A stretch of 64,000 nt of DNA from Trifolium pratense (taxonomy: Eukaryota > Streptophyta > Magnoliopsida > Fabales > Fabaceae), in NCBI RefSeq assembly GCF_020283565.1, contig NC_060060.1:12028001-12092000 (forward strand), in the 5' to 3' direction. The notes beneath the pieces were generated by a model that searched no databases, was not told the origin of the DNA, and was given only the letters and a program-made list of their open reading frames with translations. The position numbers and the translations under genes were made by a program. Below, piece by piece: positions 44,766 to 56,407 of the stretch; within the stretch, counting starts at the first letter, position 1, and every line of letters starts with the position of its first letter.

Positions 44766-46016
44766 ATGGGTTCTAAGTGGGACATTGAGAAGTTCACCGG
44801 GAGTAACGACTTTGGGTTGTGGAAGGTGAAGGTGAGGGCAATATTAACACAACAGAAGTGTTCAGAAGCATTGTTAGGAATTGCGAACATGCCTAATACT
44901 TTCTCAGCAGCAGAGAAGAACGAGATGAATGATAAGGCATTGAGTGCCATTATCTTGTGCCTCGCGGATAATGTGTTGAGAGAAGTAGCAAAGGAGAGGA
45001 CTGCTGCAGGGATGTGGTCGAAGCTTGATGCATTATATATGACCAAGTCTTTGGCACATAAGCAGTGTCTGAAAGAACGGTTGTTCTTCTATCGTATGTC
45101 GGAGAACAAGTCCGTGGTTGAGCAGCTTTCAGAGTTCAATAAGATTATTGACGATTTGGCGAAGATTGATGTGAACTTAGAGGACGAGGACAAAGCTTTC
45201 CACCTATTGTGTGCTTTACCTAAGTCATTTGAAAACCTCAAGGATGCATTGCTCTATGGAAAAGAAGGTACTATCACCTTGGATGAAGTCCAATCGGCTT
45301 TGAGAACCAAGGAGATGACTAAGATGAGAGACTTGAGGATTGATGACAGCGGAGAAGGGCTGAATGTGACGAGAGGAAGAAGCGAGAACAAAAGTAAGGG
45401 GAAGGGAAAGAAACATAGGTCCAAGTCTAGGTCAAAGGGTGATGGTGGTGGCAAGTTAAAGTGCTATCATTGTCATGAACCAGGTCACTTCAAGAAGGAC
45501 TGCCCTGAGAGAAGGGGTAGTGGTAGTTCGTCAGCTCAAATTGTCGTTAGTGAAGAGGAAGGTTATGAGAGTGCAGGAGCATTGACAGTTACAAGTTGGG
45601 AACCTGAGAAGAGCTGGGTCATGGACTCGGGGTGCTCATATCACATTTGTCCAAGAAAGGAGTACTTTGAAACTTTGGAGCTTAAAGAAGGTGGAGTCGT
45701 CCGTCTAGGTAACAATAAAGCGTGCAAGGTTCAAGGTATGGGTACTATTCGTCTTAAAATGTATGACGATCGTGATTTCCTTTTGAAGAATGTGAGGTAT
45801 ATTCCTGAACTTAAAAGAAATTTAATTTCCATAAACATGTTTGATAATCTAGGGTATTGTACTAGGATTGAACGTGGGGTAATGAGAATTTCTAATGGTG
45901 CATTAGTAATTGCTAAGGGGTCTAAAATGAATGGTCTTTACATTTTAGAAGGTTCAACTGTTATTTCTAATGCATTAGTAACTAGTGTTGAAAATGCAGA
46001 CATAACTAAACTATGA
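44766..46016 (+). pseudogene. copia gag-protease segment, closed by an in-frame TGA
   Basis: Starts MGSKWDIEKFTGSNDFGLWK, the typical copia Gag N-terminus. It has a UBN2-type Gag region, a CCHC zinc knuckle CYHCHEPGHFKKDC, and the aspartic protease site WVMDSGCSYHIC. It continues into the Gag-pre-integrase linker and ends ENADITKL with TGA at 46014-46016. The downstream frame continues directly with HLRLGHVSERGL, so one nonsense codon splits the polyprotein; related elements have Trp there. This copy is therefore probably not autonomous unless read through. Confidence 0.92.
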
Positions 46017-46019
46017 CAT

Positions 46020-48692
46020 TTGAGGTTAGGTCATGTTAGTGAAAGGGGTTTAGTTGAACTAGCTAAACAAGGTTTACTAGGGAAAGAAAAATTGAACAAA
46101 CTAGACTTTTGTGATAATTGTACTCTAGGAAAACAACATAAGGTTAAGTTTGGGGTGGGAGTGCATAAGTCTACTAGGCCATTCGAGTATGTTCACTCGG
46201 ATCTTTGGGGTCCAGCATCTGTGTCTACTCATGGGGGAGGTTCATATTTTCTTTCAATAATTGATGATTACTCTAGGAGGGTATGGGTTTACATAATAAA
46301 GAATAAAAGTGACACTTTTGAAAAATTCAAAGAATGGCATACCTTAATAGAAAATCAAACAGGAAGTAAACTAAAACTTTTAAGGACTGACAATGGCCTG
46401 GAGTTTGTTTCAGAGCAGTTTAATGAGTTTTGCAGGAAACTAGGTATAAAGAGGCATAAGACCGTTGCATACACACCGCAGCAGAATGGACTAGCTGAAA
46501 GGATGAACAGGACCTTGCTGGAGCGCGTGAGATGTATGCTGTTGGGAGCTGGATTACCCAAGAGTTTCTGGGGAGAGGCAGTTAACACTGCTGCATATTT
46601 GATCAACAGATGTCCATCAACAGGAATTGATCTAAAGACACCTATGGAGGTTTGGAGTGGCAAGCCGGCAGACTACTCTAACTTGAAAATCTTTGGAGCT
46701 TTAGCATTTGCACATGTCAAGCAAGATAAGCTTGATGCTAGAGCTGTGAAGTGTGTTTTCATTGGTTACCCTGAAGGTGTGAAAGGTTACAAGCTGTGGA
46801 AGATGGAGCCTGGAGGATCAAAGTTTATCATAAGCAGGGATGTCACTTTTGATGAGACCCGAATGGGGATGAAGTGCAAAGACCTTGAGAAAAGACCAGA
46901 AACGGGGGTGGAGAGAATTCAGTTTGAGGTGGAGCCTTCCACAGATGAGAGGGAAAAGGAGGATGAGACTCAAGTACCTGATGAAAGTGGAAGTGATGAA
47001 ACAACTGTTCCTGACTATCAGCTAGCAAGAGATAGGGAGAGGAGAGTTATTCGTCCACCTAATAGACTCGGTTATGCTGACCTTATTTGTTATGCTTTGA
47101 ATGCAGCTGAAGAAGTGCAAGACTCAGAACCAAAGAACTTCAGGGAAGCATCAGAAAGCATAGATAGTCAAGACTGGCTGAAGGCAATGAATGAGGAAAT
47201 GCTTTCATTGGAGAAGAACCAGACTTGGAAGCTTGTGCCATTACCTAAAAATAAAAGGGTAGTTGGTAGCAAGTGGGTGTTCAAAAGAAAAGAAGGTATA
47301 CCAGGGGTCGAAGCACCAAGGTATAAGGCAAGACTTGTAGCAAAGGGTTTTACTCAGGTTGAGAGGATTGATTACAATGAAATCTTCTCACCTGTGGTGA
47401 AACATTGTTCTATAAGGGTACTTATGGCGATTGTTAACATGTATGATCTTGAGTTAGAACAAATGGATGTGAAGACCGCATTCTTACATGGAGAGTTAGA
47501 AGAAACTATCTACATGCAACAACCTGAAGGTTTTGTGAAAGACAATTCAAAAGTGTGTTTGTTAAAGAAATCTTTGTATGGGTTGAAGCAGAGTCCAAGG
47601 CAGTGGTATCGTCGGTTTGATGATTTCTTATTGAAGGCTGGATTTGTGAGAAGCAACTATGATAGTTGTGTGTACATGATGAAGAGGAATGAGAAAGTCA
47701 TTCTCTACCTTCTTCTTTATGTAGATGATATTCTTATGGCAAGTTCTGACAAGCAAGAGATTCAACAGCTCAAGGAGAAACTAAATGGTGAATTTGAGAT
47801 GAAGGATCTTGGCAATGCGAAGAGGATACTTGGTATGGATATCTTGAGAGACCGGAGTAAAGGTGAGTTGTTCTTATCTCAGCATGATTATTTGAAGAAA
47901 GTGGTGGAGCGGTTTAGAATGACAGATTCTAAGGTAGTAAACACGCCACTTGGTCACCATTCAAATTTGTCGATAAAACAGTGTCCTCAATCCGAGGATG
48001 AGAGAAAGAAGATGGAGAGTACTCCCTATGCAAGTGGGGTTGGAAGCATCATGTATGGCATGGTTTGTAGTAGGCCTGATTTATCATATGCAATTAGCGT
48101 GGTAAGTCGGTTTATGGAAAATCCGGGCCAAGTTCATTGGCAAGCTTTGAAGTGGGTTTTGAGGTATTTGAATGGTTCTTTGAAGGGTGGTCTGAAGTAC
48201 ACAAGAACTGATCCAGGAAGAGATGCTTTGGAGGGATATGTGGATGCGGACTATGCAGGTAACATAGACACTAGAAAATCCTTATCGGGTTTTGTGTTTA
48301 CATTGTTCGGTACAGCGGTAACGTGGAAGGCCAATCAACAATCTGTTGTAGCTTTGTCAACAACTCAAGCAGAATACATAGCCCTTGTTGAAGGGGTCAA
48401 GGAAGCCATATGGTTGAAGGGTATGATTGGAGAAATGGGGATTAGTCAAGGATGTGTGAAGATACATTGTGACAATCAGAGTGCCATTCATTTGGCAAAT
48501 CACCAGGTGTATCATGAAAGGACAAAGCACATTGACATTCGGTTGCATTTTGTAAGAGACATGATTGAGACAAAAGAGATCATGGTGGAGAAAATTGCAT
48601 CGGAGGAGAATCCAGCTGACATGTTCACCAAATCGTTACCTAGAGCTAAGTTCAAGCATTGCTTGGACTTGATTAACTTCGTTGAAGAGTAG
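46020..48692 (+). pseudogene. copia integrase-reverse transcriptase-RNase H segment
   Basis: An uninterrupted 890-codon continuation of the polyprotein frame. Integrase: HSDLWGP, LRTDNGLEF and TPQQNGLAERMNR give the D-D-E triad. Reverse transcriptase: QMDVKTAFLHGELEE, LKQSPRQWYRRFD and the catalytic LYVDDIL. Copia RNase H: GYVDADYAGN, STTQAEYIAL, HCDNQSAIHLA and HIDIRLHFVRDMI. It ends LINFVEE*, close to the polypurine tract. It lacks its own initiation because the preceding codon block is closed by TGA. Confidence 0.93.
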
Positions 48693-48768
48693 ACGGAGGT
48701 TGGAGAGAGCAGCACGATGGTTGATGAGAAGTCGGCATCACCATTGATTTAAAGGCAAGGTGGAGAAT

Positions 48769-49398
48769 TGTTGAATATTGCCTTGAAATAATGTAAAAAT
48801 CAGAAAATCATGTTTTGGTAGTCTCTGCCTGCTCACGCCCAGGCGTGGGAGTTGGCGCCCAGGCGTGAAAAACTGGGCTGAACTCAGGTTGCTCACGCCC
48901 AGGCGTGGGAGGCTGCGCCCAGGCGTAGTGTCTGCGGGCCTTTATATATGTTATGCGTTTTCTGACTTTTTTAAGGGGATTTTAGGGTTTCAAAGGCTAA
49001 CAAAAAGGCTAGGGTTGAGAGATTTCATCTTGGGAAGACTCTAGGGTTAGGGAAACATTCTATCACCTTGGGAAACACTTTCATATTGAATTTCTTGGTC
49101 ACGGGAAGAAATTCGGGCTTAGGGTAGATTTAGGAAAAACTCTAAATCTTGTAACTCTTGTGGTGAATTTCATTGTAATCAAGGAACAAGTTTGATAGTG
49201 GATCGGAGAGCTGTTCTCTCCCCCAGAGTAGGTCACATTGACTGAACTGGGTAAACAATTCTCTTGTGTTCTTTTCTTTTATCGCTTTATCTTTTGATTT
49301 GTGATTTTTATTGCCGATCTCATTATTTGATTGCTTAATCGTTATTTGCTCCACACATCAATTATTTTATTGGTGTGATTCAATCCGAATTCACAACA
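48769..49398 (+). repeat. 3' LTR of the copia element, 630 bp
   Basis: Nearly identical to 44090-44721, differing for example in TTTATATATG for the longer AT run, GATTTCATC for GATTTGATC, and GCTGTTCTC for GCTGCTCTC. The same four CACGCCCAGGCGTG-type repeats are present. Confidence 0.95.
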
Positions 49399-49776
49399 TT
49401 ATTGAACATTGTAAACATATATTAAATTCGAGTCAAAACTATAAGGTCAGTCATATCAAGAGACAAGTTAATCTAGAATTCATGAGTTATTTCAGGTAGC
49501 TCGTGTTTCTACTAACCACAGGTTTTTTATTATTATCCATCTTGTATTGAAAACATAATTTTAATTGAAATGCCCTAAATTTGTTCCCGTTATAAAAAAA
49601 AAAACGAAGTTTAATGCATAACCTTTAGTCATAGAAAAGGACACGGTTATAAAACATCTCTTCGGTTGGATAGTTGAGGCAACCCTTTAGATATTTGGGC
49701 TAACCCTTAAATAAATCTCAGTTACATCTATGTGTAGTTGCACGCAAAAGATACTTTATTTAAAAGACAAGTATTT

Positions 49777-50130
49777 TAGAAGTGATCAGAAAGAAAAGTA
49801 CTGAAATCAGTTTCTTCTTCTCATATTGTAAACAGTTATCTAATATCTATATGCTAATCAATTAGCTACTTGTTGTGTAGGAAGCATATGTAAGTTGCAT
49901 ATGGCATCTTACTTTGTAAAATGCATGCACAGAATATTTAATATGTTGAATGGAAGTTCTTTCTTCAGTAAAAATAATTCAATAATAATTAATTATGAAG
50001 ACAGAGAAGAAAAGAGCACAAGCTAATGTTTACTTGAAATTTATTCAATAATAATTAGTTATAACCAAAGAGACATTCAGAAACTGAGAAAGAAATAAAA
50101 AAACAAACCAATTATAAATGTGTCTGTCTA
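49777..50130 (+). repeat. Dispersed duplication, copy 2 (3' flank of the F-box gene)
   Basis: Second copy of the 42675-43560 block without the Mutator-type element; it abuts the 3' end of the minus-strand F-box gene. Confidence 0.85.
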
Positions 50131-50141
50131 AGAGGTTGCCT

Positions 50142-51389
50142 TTAGCAATCTATGAACTCAACTTTTGCCGTGGGCGAACTCCGAAGAAATAAATCCATTA
50201 TTTCATCAGGTATGGGTGAAGATGGTTCCGATCCTTCTGTAAATGCTCTTTGTAAGCTAGAAGCTTCTTCCTTTGACTTGGCTTTTTGTAACATGACATG
50301 GCACATTGTCATGCGAAATCCATCCGAAAATGGTTCCATTTTCACTTTCAATGACTCCAAGTTACCCAATGAACGGAGATTAAGCTTCAACAGATAGGGA
50401 GACAGATCGCGAATTAAGTAGAGAACCTAAGCAATGAGAAGGTTTGCAAGTCAATTATGTTATATAAAATTTAGAAATAAATAAAACTACATCTTAAGAA
50501 GAAGGCAAAATTAGCCTTCAAACATGGCAAATTAAGCTACCTGAAGAGTAGTTGTAGAGACTGTCAATGATTTTATATTAGGAAACAATCGCAGCCATTT
50601 CAATAGAGTTAAAGGAGGCTCCTTTTGATATGGAATTACTTCTGCATATATTTCTACATGTTTAACAGAAGAAACATTGCTCCACGAGAGTGTCTGATAA
50701 GGAGTACCAGTAAAAGCGAACGTACAAAGACTTGGAGTACATAGCTCAATTATATAAAAGTTGGAAAGCTTATTATACAGAGTAAAATTGACAAGCGTCA
50801 CACTTGATATGCAAAGGAATATTGCACCACTTATAGTACAATTGGAAATGAGCAAACTACTCAGCTTGTTAAAAGTCGAAAATGGCTCAGCGCGACTCTT
50901 ATCCCCACCACAAAATTTAAAATTCTCTAGTTGCAAGCTAGTTAGTGCAGGCAAATTTAAAGATTCTGGAAATGGTATTTGATGACCTCCACGAGAGTAA
51001 ATAGCAAGCTTCAGATGTGTTAAAGTCTGGCATGAGTAATTAGCATAATTAACAATCATTTTGAGTAACCGAGGCTCCAACCTACCAGTAGCCCTAGCAT
51101 GCTTAAAATCAAGAGCCTGCAATGGAATAGAAGGATCGCGAAGACATAAAACCCTAGACACGAATTTCGTGAATATCTCGCAAGTTTGAAAGCCTGTAGA
51201 ATGCAATGTAAGTTCAGGAAAACCTGTCCAGAGATTCATCCATCTCGGAGCAAGAACGGAAGTTTGAACGGCTTGTTTGGCGTCCAAATATGAGAGTATG
51301 TGAATGATAAGACAATCAGATAAGTCACTGAGTCTGTCTTTGCTATCAATTTCTTCTACTCCGCTGTTCTGAATAGCGGAATTTGACAT
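50142..51389 (-). CDS. F-box/LRR/FBD-domain protein, two exons
   Basis: Exon 1 51389-50541 (283 codons) and exon 2 50426-50142 (94 codons plus stop) join at TLQ|VLYLIRD; 377 residues. The F-box DRLSDLSDCLIIHILSYLDAKQAVQTSVLAPRW is at about 18-50. The LRR_2-type motif follows (SCQTLTHLKLAIY, FPESLNLPALTSLQLENFKF). The C-terminal FBD-like region has LKWLRLFPNIKSLTVS and NLESLKVKMEPF. Such proteins are substrate receptors of SCF (SKP1-cullin-F-box) ubiquitin ligases; the target is unknown. An upstream in-frame ATG at 51407 would add six residues; I prefer MSNSAIQNSG. A broken paralogue lies at 60300-61400. Confidence 0.88.
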
Positions 51390-51677
51390 TCTGATAAAGT
51401 GAAACAAAAAGAAAACCGGATTATTTTCGCCTGTTTGTTTCAGCTTTAAAAAAAATTGAATTTTTTCTTTGTATTTTTCAAAATAAATTGTGTAAAACCG
51501 TTTTTCAAAATATTACAAATTTTTTTTACATTCTTTTTCTGAATTGAAATACTAATTTTGACATCATATAACATAAACAAACATTATTAAAAATCAAAAT
51601 CCAGTCAAAATCTCAATTTTTTCAAAATGTTGTATTTCAAAAAAAGTTTCAATAAAATGATGAAATACCGACCAAAT

Positions 51678-51835
51678 GTTAGTTGGTTCGGTGGTGATTG
51701 GCGCTGAACTTGGTAGGGAGGACCACGGTTCGATCCCCGCAACTGCATTTGGGAGGGGGCTGGAACCACTTGATGCCACAACTCGCCCCGAACTCTGGAC
51801 TACTAGGGCCCCTTCCCAGGAACTAGAGGGTGAAA
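51678..51835 (+). mobile_element. tRNA-derived SINE, family A copy 3
   Basis: GTTAGTTGGTTCGGTGGTGA and CCACGGTTCGATCCCCGCAA give well-preserved A and B boxes. The body GGGGGCTGGAACCACTTGA is shared with the copies at 20860 and 27835. Confidence 0.75.
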
Positions 51836-51870
51836 ATCTCAAAAAATCTCAAAAATAACGTAAATAACTA

Positions 51871-52244
51871 GGTAAATTCTAATATGGACCACTTCATCAA
51901 GTGGTCCATGGTGGACCAGTCATGAATAACATTATAATGAATACGAATTTTACAAAATCCACTATTGGATTGAAAGTTTATATCATATATATCATCCATA
52001 AAAAAAATTTAGAAAAATTAAAAATCATTTGATATGTTATTGAGACACATCAAGATTAACGGTTTATTAAATAACGTACATCTTGATGGATCTCAATAAC
52101 ATATCAAATGATTTTCAAAAAATTTATGGATGATCTATACGATATAAACTTTCAATCCAACTGTGAATTTAGTAAAATTCATATTCGGTAGGTCACTTGT
52201 CCACGGTGGACCACTTGTGAAGGTGGTCCACAGTAGCATTAGCC
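51871..52244. mobile_element. Foldback Mutator-type MITE, 374 bp
   Basis: The arms GGTAAATTCTAATATGGACCAC and GTGGTCCACAGTAGCATTAGCC continue inward as an almost complete palindrome (TTATTGAGA-CATCAAGATTAACGG against its complement). TAAATAACTA flanks both sides (51861-51870 and 52245-52254), a 9-10 bp duplication. Confidence 0.82.
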
Positions 52245-52593
52245 TAAATAACTATTAAGACCAAATTTTCATTTAAAGCTTTTATAAAAAGTTTCTTTTG
52301 TAATTTTTTTTATACGTAACACTATAAAATCCATTTAAAAAAAAGTCAAAACAAACTGGATTATTTTATATAGGGAAAGTTGTAAAGAAGAATTGAACTG
52401 AGGAATAAGAAATACCTTGCGAATTGTGGTTCGTTTTTAGGTTTTGATTTTGGTGCGAATTTGAATATGTTTCCTCTGATTATGGTTCACGATCGATAAT
52501 CATTGAATCAGTGGTATTGTGGCGGCGAATTGTTTAGCAAGAGAGACAAAGGATTTGTTTTGGTTTTTCTTTTTAAATGATTTTTGTGGGGAT

Positions 52594-52767
52594 TTTTTTA
52601 TTTAATTGATATGCACCGACGATGTAAAATAATTTTACACTGTCAATCCATATATCAACCATATTTTCCGCCACATCACCCCATTTCTTGACATGACATG
52701 GCAAAATAATTGTTATTTATTGGACGATCGTGTAAAACTATTTTACACCGTCAATGCATATCAATTA
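52594..52767. mobile_element. MITE with GATATGCACCGACG termini
   Basis: AATTGATATGCACCGACGATG and CACCGTCAATGCATATCAATT are inverted, and a further TGTAAAATAATTTTACA inner palindrome is present. The flanks are TTTAA/TTAAA, so the target duplication is ambiguous. A related GTGTAAAATT-type fragment is at 35815-35900 in the last intron of IFR. Confidence 0.65.
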
Positions 52768-53123
52768 AACTATTTTTTTTATTTGTTAATATAAAAGATT
52801 ATTTTATAAAAGTATTTTATTATTTTGTTACAAATTTTTTTAGATTATAAAATTTCAAATAAATCTCCAAAAAAAAACTATTTTAAATAGTTTTTTCATA
52901 AAAATAATTTTTGAGAGATAGTTTTTTTAAAATTGTGATTTTTATTAAGTTAAAATCTATAGGATGGTTAAAGTGTAACGTAGATTCATCATTTTTTGTT
53001 GCCGCATGCAAGACAACGATGATGGGTACTTGTTTTCGTAATAATTCTAGTGAGTTTACTGTTGGACTCACGTAGTGGCAACAAATGATTTTATAAACAG
53101 AAGAGGGTGAAACATTGGCATAA

Positions 53124-53426
53124 TTGCAAGCAATGAATGAAGCTAAGGGTAGAGGCTTAGAACGAGTCCAATTCGAAAGTGATTCTCAAGGGTTGGTTGA
53201 GACTATTCGTACCAAGCGGCGATGCAACTCAGAGTTTATTTCAATCGTTAATGAAATTATTCTTGTTATGTTATCATGTGTAAACTTTGAAGTTAAGTTT
53301 ATTAGGAGACAAGTGAATTCGGTTGCTCACACTTTAATTAGGGCGACCAATTCTTGGACTAGTTTCCATAGATTTGAGATTATTCTTTCATGTATTGAAC
53401 TTTTGATAATTAATGAAATGCATTGA
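53124..53426 (+). pseudogene. RNase H C-terminal fragment of a non-LTR retrotransposon
   Basis: AMNEAKGRGLERVQFESDSQG, LVETI and VKFIRRQVNSVAHTLIRA match the end of plant LINE RNase H domains (E-DS, RRQ-N--AH-LA). The N-terminal half is not found upstream. A T/A-rich tract (TTTAAAAAAAAATC) follows at 53439. Confidence 0.65.
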
Positions 53427-54463
53427 GTTTGTTTGGTTTTAAAAAAAAATCTCTAATACGGTATATATTTAAGTTATTAAATGTGAAAATCACTCAAAAG
53501 ATGATTTTGAAATAAGTTTTACTATTTTTAATCAAGTTATCATAAAAAATATTTTAAAAAATACAAATAAAAAATCACTTTTTTAAAAACTAAAACAAAG
53601 GACCCAAAACTAAGTGAACTTCCAAAAATCATTTACTCGGTACATCCCAATTTTTTTTTAAAAAAAAAATTCATTGAAAGGTGTGGATTACCACACATCA
53701 GAAAACTGGAGAGTCCTCACATGAAACAATCCGTTCTCAAGTATCACAATATTTCTATCTACTTAATATGAGATTCATATCATTTTGTCACACCCTTTAA
53801 GAACGAATTTAGAAAACACTTTTTACATCTGGCCAAAATCCCATTTTACATCTGAAGCCTGTCAGATGTAAACGTACAAGAAGTAGTAAGTTTACGCATT
53901 TTACATCTGACTTACGCCAGATGTAAAATCAACACTTTTTACCTCTGTTTCGTATTGCCAAGCTTTCCACAGATGTAAAATCATCACTTTTTTTTAAAAA
54001 AAAATTTAAAAAATCCTGCATTTTTGTTTTTTAAAATCCTACATTTTTTTTTTAAATCCAACCCACATACCAGCATCCAAAACATAACTTCACAACATAC
54101 AATAATCAAGAACGGACCTAAATTAAAAATCAAGAACATGATCCTTTTTAGTTTTACAAAATCACAAACCTGATGAATAAAAGAGATATCATGCTTTTGA
54201 TTAATCAATAAGTAATTACACACATAAAACTAACAAAATCACAATACACTTCCTAAAGAACCTGGTGAATAAAAGAGAGATATCATGCTAAGTAATTAAA
54301 ATGACTAAAACATGACTAAAACTTAAGTAATTAAAATGGTTTTAGCTAGCTAGAATACATCCTAACCAACTTAAGTAATTAACATAGCCTAGAGTACAGT
54401 TAACACATACATCAAGTGTAAATCAACTATCAAAACTATGATTACCAAGGTGATGTTGACAAA

Positions 54464-54569
54464 GCCACAGACTTGAACAACGTTTTCGGATGCAATAGCA
54501 ATCTCTAAATCTTCATGCCACAGACTTGAACAACGTTTTCGGATGCAATAGCAATCTCTAAATCTTCAT
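54464..54569. repeat. Perfect 53-bp tandem duplication
   Basis: Units 54464-54516 and 54517-54569 are identical, each starting GCCACAGACTTGAACAACG and ending CTAAATCTTCAT. On the minus strand the segment lies in a coding-like exon (EDLEIAIASENVVQVCG), and since 53 is not a multiple of 3 the duplication breaks that frame. Confidence 0.9.
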
Positions 54570-55090
54570 AATTAACAATTCCATGTTTGTCCGCTCTTTT
54601 GATTCTAAGTTCCTCTACAGTATCCAAATCTTGAATCTTCATATTTAACATGCCTTCAAGATCTACAAGTACACAAATAGTTTATACTAGGGAAAAAAAT
54701 GAACAAAAAAAACTAAACAAAACTTTAATATTATTATAACAATACCATTTTTATCAGCTTCTTTAAACTGTTCTTTGATTTCTAGGAACATTTTAGTTTG
54801 ATGACTATGTTAGCCTAATAATCTGCAACAATAATAACATTAGAAAAACATCAGAAGCAGTATCTTCAAGTAAAATAGAACAGGAAACAAACATCAGGAA
54901 ATAACAATGTGTAAATAAATAGACTTTAAGGTTATGTAGTTTTTTACCCATGTGATAGTTGTTAACGTAGTAAATAATTCAGCCATTGTCCATGATCTAC
55001 AAACTTCAAGAGTAGCACTGCTTGAGTCAGAAAATGACAATTGAACAATATAAGTTACATTCAGAGATCCGCATATCAACAAGTCCCTTT
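54470..55090 (-). pseudogene. Unrecognised spliced coding fragments inside the CACTA-like region
   Basis: Read on the minus strand with plausible GT-AG junctions: RDLLICGSLNVTYIVQLSF, then ATLEVCRSWTMAELFTTLT (about 55085-54950); MFLEIKEQFKEADKN (54790-54742); and after an intron ending CTTGTAG, DLEGMLNMKIQDLDTVEEL, then RADKHGIVNYEDLEIAIAS (54682-54465). The EADKN and ADKHGIVNYEDL words faintly resemble EF-hand loops, but I do not assign a family. It is broken by the 53-bp tandem duplication. Confidence 0.4.
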
Positions 55091-55239
55091 GAAACACAAG
55101 ATAGTCATACAGAGAAGCATATATAGCTTAATAGTGAGAAAAAAGTGTGCCTGAACTGATCACTTTCTTTCAATATATCTTGTGTTAACAGATTAAGTAT
55201 AATCAATAGTAAATAAATATAAATGGATTCAAATAATTA

Positions 55240-56407
55240 ATTGATTTTTTTTAAAAGCCAAAATTTATATATAAAGAACCCATAAAGCACAAGTAGTACT
55301 TTATAGAGTTAAGAGTACAAGAATAAAGGAGAGCCTAGGTACAGGATCACTACAACACAAAAAGCCACAAAAGGAAGCCTTTAATTTGAAAACAAAAACG
55401 CAGACAAACATAGAAGGCAGCAGCAATAACATTAACACCAGCAAAATAGTAGATCCTCAGCCCTAAGCAACCCGTACACACCATCAGCGGTGAAAGCAAT
55501 CTCCCGGGTTCCAACACCATTCATAAAAGAGACAAGGTCTTCTTGCCATTCGCCCAATAAACCACTTCCATGACAGACGTTTAATAGTCTCCACCGCATC
55601 TTCAGCGTCAATTCCCCCATTATTGAAGATCCGGTCATTCCTAGTACGCCAAATTGTCCAAATATACACGTGCCAAATTAACATAAGCCCCTTTTTACCT
55701 TTCTTACCAGTCCCACACCCTACCATCATAGAGAAGGAGAGGCTAAAACTCGGTGGAAGCAGCAACTCCTGGCCAATCCATTGCACAAGCTCATACCAGA
55801 TTTTCGCCGAAGTTCCACAGTGAAGGAACATATGAAGTGTATTTTCAGCAGTCACATTATAGAAGGAGCAGACCATATCATTACCAATCCCTCTCAACGT
55901 CAAATTCGCCTTTGTTGGAATTCTATTAAGCATCAATTGCCACGAAAAAGCTACAACTTTTGACGGCGCGTCGCTTTTCCATATATTACTGAAGACAAAG
56001 TTCCGAAGATGATCCATCTCAGTTTCAGAGCGATGCAGCAAGATAAGATTCTGATACGCAGACTTCGCCGTAAACCCCGACGCAGGATCAGGCCTCCAAC
56101 TCCAACCATCATCTTGTGCTGTAGGCTGAAAACCATCAATTACTGCTAACAACTACTGATAAAAAGGTTCCTCCCAGAAGAAATCCCTCCTCCATAACAG
56201 ATTCCACTTCCAGCCGTCACCATCCATCATCCCCATATCACTTACTTTACATTGTTGCTGAATCGAAATAGAATACAACCGAGGGAAGCGTACCGCCAGA
56301 GATTGGTTCCCCACCCAAACATCTATGTAATGGTTAGTGGCTACAAGATACACAAATATTGAACATCTATGTAAAGGGAACCAGAGGCGGTGAGAAGCAA
56401 AAAACAA
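55240..56407 (-). pseudogene. 3' part of a non-LTR retrotransposon (zinc-binding reverse-transcriptase region)
   Basis: From 56407: VWVGNQSLAVRFPRLYSIS and WKWNLLWRRDFFWEEPFYQ, then TAG at 56155-56153. The same frame continues LLAVIDGFQPTAQDDGWSW, SGFTAKSAYQNL, VFSNIWKSDAPSKVVAFSW and RIPTKANLTLRG. The last words are CSFYNVTAENTLHMFLHC (a C-x(n)-E-x2-H-x3-HC zinc-binding motif) and WHVYIWTIWRTRNDRIFNN, ending at 55484. This is the zf-RVT region of plant L1-type LINEs. One in-frame stop and missing upstream reverse transcriptase make it a relic; the A-rich sequence near 55245 on the minus strand may be its tail. Confidence 0.78.

Larger units (their letters stand above)
44090..49398 (+). mobile_element. 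Ty1/copia LTR retrotransposon (Tork-like), nearly complete
   Basis: The two LTRs (44090-44721 and 48769-49398) begin TGTTGAATATTG, end AATTCACAACA, and are flanked by a 5-bp duplication TTATT (44085-44089 and 49399-49403). They differ by only a handful of substitutions and one short AT indel, so the insertion is young. A primer-binding-type segment follows the 5' LTR (ATTGGCGCCCACCGTGGGG) and a purine-rich tract precedes the 3' LTR (AAAGGCAAGGTGGAGAAT). Gene order protease-integrase-RT-RNase H marks Ty1/copia. It sits in the same orientation as the RNase H relic it interrupts. Confidence 0.96.
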
